From assembly GCA_913045415.1 (NCBI GenBank), contig CAJWPW010000063.1:1-6539 (forward strand): a stretch of DNA of 6,539 nt, written 5' to 3'. Of this stretch, positions 1 through 5,554 are shown in pieces. The stretch comes from an uncultured Fidelibacterota bacterium (GTDB lineage: Bacteria > Marinisomatota > Marinisomatia > Marinisomatales > UBA1611). A program made the translations under genes and the position numbers. Each line of letters opens with the position of its first letter. The first letter of the stretch is position 1. The notes beneath the pieces are model-generated. The model saw only the letters and a program-made list of their open reading frames with translations, was not told the origin of the DNA and searched no databases.

Positions 1-78
1 GTAATTTTTGCCACCATCAACTGCGTGGGCGGATTTATGGTAACCGACCGTATGCTCAAAATGTTTAAACGGAAATAG
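1..78 (+). CDS. pntA: NAD(P) transhydrogenase alpha-side subunit, C-terminal end (partial)
   Basis: The frame is open from the left edge and stops with TAG at 76-78. The 25 visible residues read VIFATINCVGGFMVTDRMLK and then MFKRK, the typical end of the membrane part (domain II) of the alpha subunit, where a last transmembrane helix runs into a short basic tail with the R-M-L-x-M-F pattern. The enzyme is the inner-membrane proton pump that couples hydride transfer from NADH to NADP+ to proton movement. In some bacteria the alpha subunit is split, so this could be the end of a one-piece PntA or of a small separate PntAB membrane subunit; the window does not decide. Only one base separates its stop from the pntB start, as expected for an operon with coupled translation. 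The identity rests on a short stretch plus the following gene. Confidence 0.85.
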   Translation, partial: VIFATINCVGGFMVTDRMLKMFKRK

Positions 79-79
79 C

Positions 80-1450
80 ATGATAGATTATACAAACCTG
101 GCATACGTCCTCGCTGCAATCCTGTTTATTCTGGGTATCAAAAAACTCAGCTCACCCAAAACGGCTCGAAATGGGAACGCCATCGCTTCTGTGGGAATGC
201 TTATCGCCATTGTGGCCACCCTTGTCTCCGATGGTAATATGGATTATCAAACAATCGCAATCGGTATGATTATTGGCGCAATTATTGGCGCATTTTTTGC
301 CATCAAAGTTAAAATGACTCAAATGCCGCAAATGGTCGCAATCTTTAACGGATTTGGTGGAGGAGCATCAGCCTTGGTGGCGGCGGCAGAATATTTTAAT
401 CCGGCGAATCCATCCACATTTAATGCAGCCACAATTGCCATTAGTGTATTTGTGGGTACACTGACATTTACAGGCAGTTTTATCGCTTTCGGTAAATTAC
501 AGGGATTTGTCAGCGGTAAACCAATTGTATTCCCGGGACAAAAAATGATGAATGCCCTCATTATCATTTCAATTATTTTACTCGGTACATATACAGTCAT
601 GGGCGGAGATACGGACACATATTTTTATGGATTAGTTATCTTGTCGGCATTTATTGGTATTACACTCACCATTCCTATTGGCGGCGCAGATATGCCTGTG
701 GTTATTTCCTTATTGAATTCTTATTCTGGTGTTGCAGCAGCAGCCACAGGATTCGTCCTTATGAATAATGGTCTTATTATTTCCGGTGCTTTGGTGGGTG
801 CCTCGGGATTAATCCTCACAAACATCATGTGTAAAGGCATGAACCGGTCTCTGGCTAATGTTATTTTCGGCGCTGTGGGGCTTGAGCAACCTTCCGGTGA
901 TGGGGAAGCCAAACAGATTAGTGTAAAATCTTCCACAACCGAAGAAGCAGCCATGATTCTGGATGCGGCGGACAAAGTAATTATAGTCCCCGGATATGGA
1001 TTAGCCGTGGCCCAGGCGCAGCATGCGGTACGAGAAGTGGGTGAACAGTTAGAATCCATGGGGAAAAAGGTATTGTATGCCATCCATCCTGTGGCGGGCA
1101 GAATGCCCGGGCATATGAATGTATTATTGGCTGAAGCGAATGTACCCTATGAACAGCTGAAAGATCTGGATGAGATCAATGGAGAATTTGAAACATGTGA
1201 TGTGGCCATTGTATTGGGTGCCAACGATGTGGTAAACCCCGCCGCACGTCACGATAAATCAAGTCCCATATATGGGATGCCAATTCTGGATGTGGATAAA
1301 TCCCGGACGGTTATTGTGAATAAACGAACCATGAATCCCGGATTTGCAGGTATCCAAAATGAATTATTTGGATTTGAAAATACCCTCATGGTTTTCGGTG
1401 ACGCAAAAGATATGCTCACCACCCTTCACAAAGACCTGAAAGAATTATAG
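80..1450 (+). CDS. pntB: NAD(P) transhydrogenase subunit beta
   Basis: This is the beta subunit of proton-translocating transhydrogenase, which carries the larger half of the proton channel (domain II) and the NADP(H)-binding domain III. The 456 residues are close to the roughly 460 of E. coli PntB. The first 250 or so residues form eight or nine hydrophobic helices rich in Gly, Ala and Ile. Residues from about 280 onward are soluble. Domain III signatures are visible: VPGYGLAVAQAQ (303-314, dinucleotide-binding turn), VAGRMPGHMNVLLAEA (338-353), GANDVVNP (380-387) and NKRTMNPGFAGIQNELF (414-430). The product should sit in the cytoplasmic membrane with domain III facing the cytosol, supplying NADPH for biosynthesis and redox repair. 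The ATG at 80 begins two bases after the pntA stop, and GGAAA at 71-75 can serve as ribosome-binding site. Nothing is missing or disrupted. Confidence 0.98.
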   Translation: MIDYTNLAYVLAAILFILGIKKLSSPKTARNGNAIASVGMLIAIVATLVSDGNMDYQTIAIGMIIGAIIGAFFAIKVKMTQMPQMVAIFNGFGGGASALVAAAEYFNPANPSTFNAATIAISVFVGTLTFTGSFIAFGKLQGFVSGKPIVFPGQKMMNALIIISIILLGTYTVMGGDTDTYFYGLVILSAFIGITLTIPIGGADMPVVISLLNSYSGVAAAATGFVLMNNGLIISGALVGASGLILTNIMCKGMNRSLANVIFGAVGLEQPSGDGEAKQISVKSSTTEEAAMILDAADKVIIVPGYGLAVAQAQHAVREVGEQLESMGKKVLYAIHPVAGRMPGHMNVLLAEANVPYEQLKDLDEINGEFETCDVAIVLGANDVVNPAARHDKSSPIYGMPILDVDKSRTVIVNKRTMNPGFAGIQNELFGFENTLMVFGDAKDMLTTLHKDLKEL

Positions 1451-1463
1451 TATTGTATTTGTA

Positions 1464-1492
1464 GTATAGAAGAAGCGTCACTTTGTCTATAC
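1464..1492 (+). terminator. Weak intrinsic terminator candidate after pntB
   Basis: Fourteen bases after the pntB stop, GTATAGA (1464-1470) is perfectly complementary to TCTATAC (1486-1492). After one mismatch, GAAG (1472-1475) pairs with CTTT (1481-1484, one G-U), leaving a five-base loop. The downstream tract is only moderately T-rich (CTGTTTTAT, 1496-1504) and does not abut the stem, so termination may be inefficient or this may be only a 3'-end structure. It is placed where the pntAB transcript should end, before msrA. The alternative repeat ATTGTAT/ATACAAT (1452-1458 and 1490-1496) competes for the same bases. Confidence 0.35.
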
Positions 1493-1560
1493 AATCTGTT
1501 TTATATCACACTCCATGGAATCATACTTCGTGCATTGTGTTTACTTCTGTAAATAAGTTC

Positions 1561-1564
1561 GGAG
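1561..1564 (+). promoter_or_regulatory. Ribosome-binding site of msrA
   Basis: GGAG lies seven bases before the ATG at 1572. It supports the upstream start, which adds a signal peptide, rather than the internal ATG at 1656. Confidence 0.6.
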
Positions 1565-1571
1565 CGATCTC

Positions 1572-2192
1572 ATGAAAAAAATAATCGTCTATCTACCTCT
1601 ATTTATCTTGATTTCCATCACTGGAGTCAATTCCCAACAAAAAGGAAAACAAGTAATGTCCAAACAATCATTAGAAGTTGCCACCCTTGGCGGCGGGTGT
1701 TTTTGGTGTGTCGAAGCTGTATATGAACGTGTAAAAGGTGTACAAAATGTTGTATCAGGATATGCAGGCGGCCACCTTAAAGATCCAACTTACAAAGATG
1801 TTTCCAGAGGAAACACGGGTCATGCAGAAGTATGTCAAATCCATTTTGATCCAACTATAATCAGCTATGATAAAATTCTGGATATTTTCTGGCAAGCCCA
1901 TGACCCCACCACCCTAAATAGACAAGGAAATGACAGGGGTACCCAATATCGGTCAGCCATTTATTATCATAACGAACCCCAAAAAATATCAGCAGAGTCT
2001 GCTGTAAAAAATGCAGCAACATTGTTTAAGGATCCATTAACAACTGAAGTGGCACCTTTGGATGAATTCTACAAAGCAGAAGTCTATCATCAGGACTACT
2101 TCGCCAATAATCCCAATGCGCCATATTGCACTTTCATCATTGATCCAAAAATTAAAAAACTCCAAGAAAAGGGCACCATTTGGGATGATTAA
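1572..2192 (+). CDS. msrA: Exported peptide-methionine (S)-S-oxide reductase MsrA
   Basis: MsrA reduces the S-epimer of methionine sulfoxide in oxidised proteins, with thioredoxin or a similar dithiol as donor. The family signature GGGCFWCVEAVYE is at residues 40-52; Cys43 is the expected catalytic cysteine. SGYAGG (62-67) and GNTGHAEV (80-87, with the conserved Glu86) follow. Cys186 in the C-terminal PYCTFIIDPK motif (184-193) is a candidate resolving cysteine. Cys46 replaces the Gly seen in E. coli (GCFWG), a variant I know from other MsrA proteins. Residues 1-21 form a signal peptide (two Lys, a hydrophobic core, probable cleavage after VNS), so the full product is probably exported to the periplasm. 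A second ATG at 1656 (Met29), with its own AGGA at 1643-1646, would give a 178-residue cytosolic form. A GNAT gene follows after six bases. There is no MsrB domain. Confidence 0.96.
   Translation: MKKIIVYLPLFILISITGVNSQQKGKQVMSKQSLEVATLGGGCFWCVEAVYERVKGVQNVVSGYAGGHLKDPTYKDVSRGNTGHAEVCQIHFDPTIISYDKILDIFWQAHDPTTLNRQGNDRGTQYRSAIYYHNEPQKISAESAVKNAATLFKDPLTTEVAPLDEFYKAEVYHQDYFANNPNAPYCTFIIDPKIKKLQEKGTIWDD
1643..1658 (+). promoter_or_regulatory. Possible internal ribosome-binding site and second start in msrA
   Basis: AGGA at 1643-1646 is followed, after nine bases, by an in-frame ATG at 1656-1658 (Met29). This start lies just after the predicted signal-peptide cleavage region and before the MsrA fold, so initiation here would yield a complete cytosolic enzyme. 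The purine-rich sequence also encodes Lys-Gly-Lys of the linker and may be there by chance. Confidence 0.35.
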
Positions 2193-2198
2193 TCTCAA

Positions 2199-2702
2199 AT
2201 GATCATTGAAACCGATCGGTTAACGCTGGCAGAACTCCAAATTGAAGATGCCCCTTTTATTCTTGAACTATATAATGATCCGGATTTTATCAAATATATT
2301 GGCGACCGAAATATCCAATCAATTGTTGATGCAGAAAAGTTCATTAAAATCGGCCCACAAGCCAGTTATACCGAAAATGACCACGGCCTTTACAAAGTAT
2401 CATTAAAAGATCATACACCCATTGGCATTTGCGGACTCCTAAAACGGGATGAATTAGATGATCCGGATATTGGATTTGCCATGTTACCCAAATATCGAAA
2501 AAGCGGTTATACCTTTGAAGCGTCAGTTGCGGTGCTGGATGACGGAAGGAATCGATTGGGTCTTAATTGCATCATTGCTATCACATCCCCAGAAAATAAA
2601 GCGTCAATCCGATTACTCAATAAATTGGGAATGGGTTTTGAACGGATGATTCAACTGGCAGAAATTGAATATGAAAATAAATTATTTTGCATTAATGGTT
2701 AA
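2199..2702 (+). CDS. GNAT family N-acetyltransferase (RimJ/RimL type)
   Basis: The 167-residue protein is a single GNAT domain of the Acetyltransf_3 (RimJ/RimL) kind, which transfers an acetyl group from acetyl-CoA to an amine. It begins with the usual ETDRLTLAEL pattern (4-13). IGICGLL (75-81) is a core beta strand. GFAMLPKYRKSGYTFEA (92-108) contains the acetyl-CoA pyrophosphate loop R-K-S-G-Y, with Thr105 where Ala is more common. LGLNCIIAITSPENKASIRLLNKLGMGFE (120-148) is the family's second signature, with the conserved Asn133 and Ser136. The protein is cytosolic with no added domain. The substrate cannot be read from sequence: ribosomal protein N-termini, small amines and antibiotics are all used in this family. 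The gene starts six bases after msrA with no strong ribosome-binding site of its own, so translation is probably coupled to msrA. Confidence 0.9.
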   Translation: MIIETDRLTLAELQIEDAPFILELYNDPDFIKYIGDRNIQSIVDAEKFIKIGPQASYTENDHGLYKVSLKDHTPIGICGLLKRDELDDPDIGFAMLPKYRKSGYTFEASVAVLDDGRNRLGLNCIIAITSPENKASIRLLNKLGMGFERMIQLAEIEYENKLFCING

Positions 2703-2740
2703 TTTAAATATTTAATTTCTCGATAGATAAACATTGTGTT

Positions 2741-2798
2741 TTCCAAACAAATCGCCTATCATTCTTATCATTTTCTCCCCATTCGTTGTTGTTTGGAA
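2741..2798 (+). repeat. 10-bp perfect inverted repeat in the MOSC gene leader
   Basis: TTCCAAACAA at 2741-2750 is exactly complementary to TTGTTTGGAA at 2789-2798, with 38 pyrimidine-rich bases between. The loop contains a tandem 7-base repeat TATCATT (2757-2763 and 2766-2772). As RNA this could be the base stem of a leader structure; as DNA it could be a regulator site, though the half-sites are far apart. No clear T-tract follows, so a simple terminator for the GNAT gene is less likely. The right arm directly abuts the next inverted repeat. Confidence 0.5.
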
Positions 2799-2838
2799 TT
2801 ATTCTCTATTCGTTCAATTCGAGAATAAATAATTGAAC
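2799..2838 (+). promoter_or_regulatory. Interlocked inverted repeats covering the MOSC gene start
   Basis: Two perfect 8-bp inverted repeats overlap in pseudoknot order. TTATTCTC (2799-2806) pairs with GAGAATAA (2821-2828), and GTTCAATT (2812-2819) pairs with AATTGAAC (2831-2838). The first holds the GAG at 2821-2823, the only plausible ribosome-binding site; the second includes the TTG start codon at 2833-2835. The linkers are 5, 1 and 2 bases. The two-base linker looks too short to span a full 8-bp stem, so partial pairing or two mutually exclusive hairpins is more likely than a complete pseudoknot. Either fold would hide translation signals. The repeats are seen directly; a regulatory role is inferred. 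Confidence 0.4.
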
Positions 2839-3468
2839 ATTCATACTCAAATTATATCGGTTAACCTGGGTGCCAGAAAAAAGATCCAAATAGGATCAAG
2901 GGTTGACGATACAGGTATATATAAAAATCCTATTCGTGATAAAATAAAAATTAATCAACTGGGTTTAGCGGGTGATGTCATTGCAGACACCAAATATCAT
3001 GGCGGCAAAGATCAGGCCGTTTATCTCTATAGCCAAATAGACTATGACTGGTGGTCAAAAAAAATGAATCGTGACCTCCTGCCAGGTACATTTGGTGAAA
3101 ACTTAACTTTATCCAATTTTGGTACTTCAAATTTAAAAATAGGTGACCGTTTTCATATTAATAATATCATTATAGAAGTGACTATGGCTCGGATACCCTG
3201 TGCCACACTTGCAGCAAAAATGAAAAATACCAGTTTTGTAAAGGTATTTAAACATGCAAAACGTCCCGGCGCCTATACCCGTGTCATAAAAGAAGGAGAA
3301 TTACAGATTGGCGATAAAGCGACTTTTGTCCCAACATCAGAAGATTATCCAACCGTTTTAGAACTTTTTGAGCTATGGTACACAAAGGATGTTAAATCTC
3401 CCATATTTAAAAAAGCCCTAAAAGCACCAATTTCCGAAAGAACAAGGGCCACTTTCGAATCATTATAA
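2833..3468 (+). CDS. MOSC-domain protein, YiiM-like
   Basis: The 211-residue protein has a MOSC domain, the fold shared with the C-terminal domain of molybdenum-cofactor sulfurase. It resembles stand-alone YiiM, which takes part in Moco-dependent detoxification of N-hydroxylated bases in E. coli. Visible signatures are IISVNLG (7-13, first strand), LGLAGDVIADTKYHGGKDQA (43-62), LLPGTFGENL (82-91), LKIGDRF (101-107) and MARIPC (118-123). Cys123 is the conserved domain cysteine thought to bind sulfur or Moco. The last 40 residues, rich in Leu and Lys, match the position of the small helical YiiM tail. The start is TTG: an in-frame TAA at 2830-2832 rules out anything upstream, and the next Met is inside the domain. 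No Moco gene is nearby. It converges on serC with only eight bases between stops. Family assignment is firm; substrate and physiological role are not. Confidence 0.92.
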   Translation: MNIHTQIISVNLGARKKIQIGSRVDDTGIYKNPIRDKIKINQLGLAGDVIADTKYHGGKDQAVYLYSQIDYDWWSKKMNRDLLPGTFGENLTLSNFGTSNLKIGDRFHINNIIIEVTMARIPCATLAAKMKNTSFVKVFKHAKRPGAYTRVIKEGELQIGDKATFVPTSEDYPTVLELFELWYTKDVKSPIFKKALKAPISERTRATFESL

Positions 3469-3476
3469 ATTAAAAA

Positions 3477-4550
3477 TTACTTTTTATATTCTTGCATCGC
3501 CTGAATCAAGACATCCACACCTGCTTCTGGCATGGCATTATAAATCGAAGCTCTAAATCCTCCTACAGATCGATGACCTTTCAAGGTTTTTAATCCTCTT
3601 CCATCGCAAAAGGATAAAAAGTCCGATTCATCTCCCCTATTTGCAAAAATAAAGGATACATTCATTAGGGATCGATCCTCTTTAGGAATTGGACTTGCAA
3701 AAAGAGGGTTTCGTTCAATTTCCTCATAAAGCTTTTCAGCTTTTCTTTTATTCTTTTCTGCCATGGCTTCTACCCCGCCGTTTTCTTTGAGCCAATGCAA
3801 TGTGCGGTTCACGGCATAAATAGACATGACCGGTGGCGTATTAAACATGGACCCTTTATCAATATGCGTTTGGTAATTCATCATGGTTGGAATGGGGCGA
3901 TTTACCTTTCTCAAAATATCATCCCGAACAATAACCAATGTTACTCCGGCGGGACCCATATTTTTCTGGGCCCCGGCATAGATCAATCCAAATTGCGATA
4001 CATCAATGGGACGGCTGAAAATATCAGAAGACATATCTGCCACCAAAAATCCATTTGGATTAACCGGCTTCGGAAATGCATGCCATTGAGTTCCGTAGAT
4101 TGTATTATTGCTTGTCACATGTAGATAAACAGCATTATCACTTTGAGACAGATTCTTCGGGATATGGTTATATACTGATTCTTTAGATGAACAAGCCACA
4201 TTCACATTCCCAAATAATTTTGCTTCCTTAATGGCCTTAGCAGACCATGCACCTGTGTCTGTATAATCTGCGGTTTGCTTCTCACCTAATAGATTCATAG
4301 GGATCATTGCAAACTGTAAGGAAGCGCCACCCTGGAGAAACAGCACGTAGTATCCATCGGGAATATTCAACAAATCACGGGCGAGTGATTCCGTTTCTGC
4401 TACCATATCCATCACCGGTTTGGAGCGATGGCTCATCTCCATGAGACTCATCCCATGGTTGTTAAATTCTTTAGCGGCTTGTGCAGTTGCGACCAATACG
4501 GATTGATCCAATACAGCCGGACCGGCACTGAAATTATATATTTTACTCAT
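3477..4550 (-). CDS. serC: Phosphoserine aminotransferase SerC
   Basis: SerC is a PLP enzyme that converts 3-phosphohydroxypyruvate and glutamate to O-phosphoserine and 2-oxoglutarate in serine synthesis; many SerC proteins also act in the vitamin B6 route. Counting from the ATG at 4550, the protein has 357 residues, close to E. coli's 362. It begins KIYNFSAGPAVL (3-14), then has EMSHRSK (38-44), LFLQGGASLQFA (70-81, phosphate and PLP contact loop) and DMSSDIFSRPIDVS (172-185). YAGAQKNMGPAG (191-202) holds the PLP-binding Lys196. GSMFNTPP and the C-terminal GHRSVGGFRASIYNAMP motif are also present. A TTG at 4562 would add MKAI, but the conserved start and the GAAAG just upstream favour the ATG at 4550. 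The neighbours are unrelated: no serA adjoins it. The sigma operon's terminator at 4606-4644 separates it from that operon, so it needs its own promoter within about 50 bases, which I could not identify. Confidence 0.97.
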   Translation of the reverse strand: MSKIYNFSAGPAVLDQSVLVATAQAAKEFNNHGMSLMEMSHRSKPVMDMVAETESLARDLLNIPDGYYVLFLQGGASLQFAMIPMNLLGEKQTADYTDTGAWSAKAIKEAKLFGNVNVACSSKESVYNHIPKNLSQSDNAVYLHVTSNNTIYGTQWHAFPKPVNPNGFLVADMSSDIFSRPIDVSQFGLIYAGAQKNMGPAGVTLVIVRDDILRKVNRPIPTMMNYQTHIDKGSMFNTPPVMSIYAVNRTLHWLKENGGVEAMAEKNKRKAEKLYEEIERNPLFASPIPKEDRSLMNVSFIFANRGDESDFLSFCDGRGLKTLKGHRSVGGFRASIYNAMPEAGVDVLIQAMQEYKK

Positions 4551-4605
4551 AATTGCTTTCAAATTTAAGGATACAAATTAGAGAGTTCATCCCTTCGTTA
4601 TAAAG

Positions 4606-4644
4606 AAAAAACCCCGCAATTATAAAATAATTACGGGGTTTTTT
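4606..4644 (-). terminator. Intrinsic terminator of the sigma factor operon
   Basis: Two 18-base arms (4606-4623 and 4627-4644) flank a three-base loop. On the minus strand the stem has a CCCC/GGGG core and one G-U wobble, and the exiting RNA ends in six U. On the plus strand the same position is a C-A mismatch, although a T-tract also follows on that side. It lies 20 bases beyond the stop of the LTXXQ gene and before serC, so its job is to end the minus-strand ECF operon. No plus-strand gene ends here. Confidence 0.9.
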
Positions 4645-4664
4645 CTAGGAGACTTACATATAAG

Positions 4665-5174
4665 TCAAAATTCTCTTCGACGCTTCTGCTTACCACCGCG
4701 TGGAGGTGGTGGTTTATATCTATCCTGCATACGGTCACGGACTTGCTGTTTCATCTGTCCGTCAAACATGAGCAACTTCACTTGTTGAGTCGGATTGAGT
4801 ATACCACCTGAATTTTTGACGAAATCAATTCGTGCTTTACTTCTTTTCTGTTCATATGCGGCAACTTTATTTAGCAGTTTAGTCGCTTCAGCTTTTGAAA
4901 CGTCTTCGCCCTTTTTCACTTTTTTATAAAGTGGTGTAAAAAGTTCTTTTTCTTCTTTTCGAATTTTCAGAACCTGTTTTTGGTGTGCCCGCATACTAGG
5001 GAAAAACTTTTCCGCCTGGTCTTGGGTCAGTTCAAGATGATCGGTCAATTTCCATATCATCATCATTTCCATCCGTTCACCGTATTGACCACCGGGACCT
5101 CGGGGTTTACCCGGTTGTGCGAGCAGGGATCCTATCCCGATAATTGATGTAATAACTATGGTTGTTTTTTTCAT
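4665..5174 (-). CDS. Periplasmic LTXXQ (Spy/CpxP/ZraP-like) protein
   Basis: The 169-residue protein begins with a signal peptide (1-19, cleavage after SLLA), so it should be periplasmic or otherwise envelope-located. A helical body follows with two LTXXQ-type motifs, LTQDQ (49-53) and LNPTQQ (126-131), the hallmark of Spy, CpxP, ZraP and CnrX. Members act as ATP-independent chaperones or as sensors of metal or envelope stress. No obvious His/Met metal cluster stands out apart from MEMMM (35-39). The mature protein is very basic, roughly 35 Lys/Arg against 18 Asp/Glu, and ends in a proline-glycine-lysine-arginine tail (RYKPPPPRGGKQKRRREF). Its ATG overlaps the preceding stop (ATGA, 5171-5174), and CGGAGG at 5181-5186 is a strong ribosome-binding site. 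It is the last gene of the sigma operon, suggesting a stress sensor or effector for that circuit. Family call is good; the exact role is inferred. Confidence 0.82.
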   Translation of the reverse strand: MKKTTIVITSIIGIGSLLAQPGKPRGPGGQYGERMEMMMIWKLTDHLELTQDQAEKFFPSMRAHQKQVLKIRKEEKELFTPLYKKVKKGEDVSKAEATKLLNKVAAYEQKRSKARIDFVKNSGGILNPTQQVKLLMFDGQMKQQVRDRMQDRYKPPPPRGGKQKRRREF

Positions 5175-5551
5175 TGTATTCCTCCGTCGTTCATTTTTGT
5201 CACCGGTTCAAATTCTATGTTATCTAAAAAAGCTAATGTTTCCCAGATGTCATCACTGCTCTCCACGAGATATTCTGCCAAGTCATAAACGTATTCTTCT
5301 GTTTCTGAATCCATGACTTCTAACGGTTTCAGATCGTTTGATGCATAGGCCGCAGGATCATCCGTTAGTTGATTAGTCGTCATTAATCCAAATACCGCCA
5401 CAAATGCAGCTGCCGTAATTCCATTGATAATTCCCATTTTTTTCACGTGACGTTTTTGACGTTCCCCATGTAATTTTTCTATAAAAGTATCACCATCAGG
5501 TGTTTCAAAATTAGATTGGGATATTTGCTGAAATCTGTTTTCAATATTCAT
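5171..5551 (-). CDS. Putative anti-sigma factor, single-pass membrane protein
   Basis: I do not recognise a named family in this 126-residue protein, but its place and layout suggest an anti-sigma factor. Residues 1-38 are hydrophilic and end in the basic stretch RQKRHVKK (31-38). Residues 39-58 form one transmembrane helix, so by the positive-inside rule the N-terminus is cytoplasmic and could hold the sigma factor. The remaining ~65 residues would be periplasmic and are strikingly acidic, about 18 Asp/Glu against 2 Lys. There is no CHCC zinc-binding (ZAS) motif and no clear RseA-like signature. The gene starts three bases after the sigma stop, with AGGA seven bases before its ATG inside the sigma gene, and overlaps the LTXXQ gene by four bases. 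That tight order, sigma then membrane protein then periplasmic protein, is the main support. It could instead be an unrelated small membrane protein. Confidence 0.65.
   Translation of the reverse strand: MNIENRFQQISQSNFETPDGDTFIEKLHGERQKRHVKKMGIINGITAAAFVAVFGLMTTNQLTDDPAAYASNDLKPLEVMDSETEEYVYDLAEYLVESSDDIWETLAFLDNIEFEPVTKMNDGGIQ
5181..5186 (-). promoter_or_regulatory. Strong ribosome-binding site of the LTXXQ gene
   Basis: CGGAGG on the minus strand lies six bases before the ATG at 5174, inside the end of the putative anti-sigma gene. It is the best Shine-Dalgarno match in the window and fixes the start despite the four-base overlap. It may allow more LTXXQ protein than membrane protein to be made from one mRNA. 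Confidence 0.75.
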
Positions 5552-5554
5552 AAG

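Noticed and set aside
319..1083. Two open frames of 99 and 120 codons on the minus strand inside pntB
   Set aside because: They lie fully inside a strongly conserved gene on the other strand, have no recognisable motif, and show composition typical of antisense shadows of a Gly/Ala-rich membrane protein.
1500..1560. Promoter boxes for msrA
   Set aside because: Several TTG and TAT-like hexamers occur, but none forms a pair at standard spacing, so no promoter is claimed.
3471..3486. TAAAAA/TTTTTA hairpin as a bidirectional terminator between the MOSC gene and serC
   Set aside because: The stem is six A-T pairs only and overlaps the serC stop codon; it is too weak to call and is expected by chance in AT-rich spacer.
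3795..4124. Plus-strand open frame of 109 codons opposite serC
   Set aside because: It is antisense to conserved SerC motifs, with no ribosome-binding site and no family signature.
4551..4562. TTG at 4562 as the serC start, giving 361 residues
   Set aside because: The extra MKAI is not part of the usual SerC N-terminus, and GAAAG is better placed for the ATG at 4550.
4563..4605. Bacteroidota-type -7 element (TAAATTTG) as the serC promoter
   Set aside because: The box matches TAnnTTTG, but no TTG-type -33 box lies at the right distance, and it sits too close to the start codon to be convincing.
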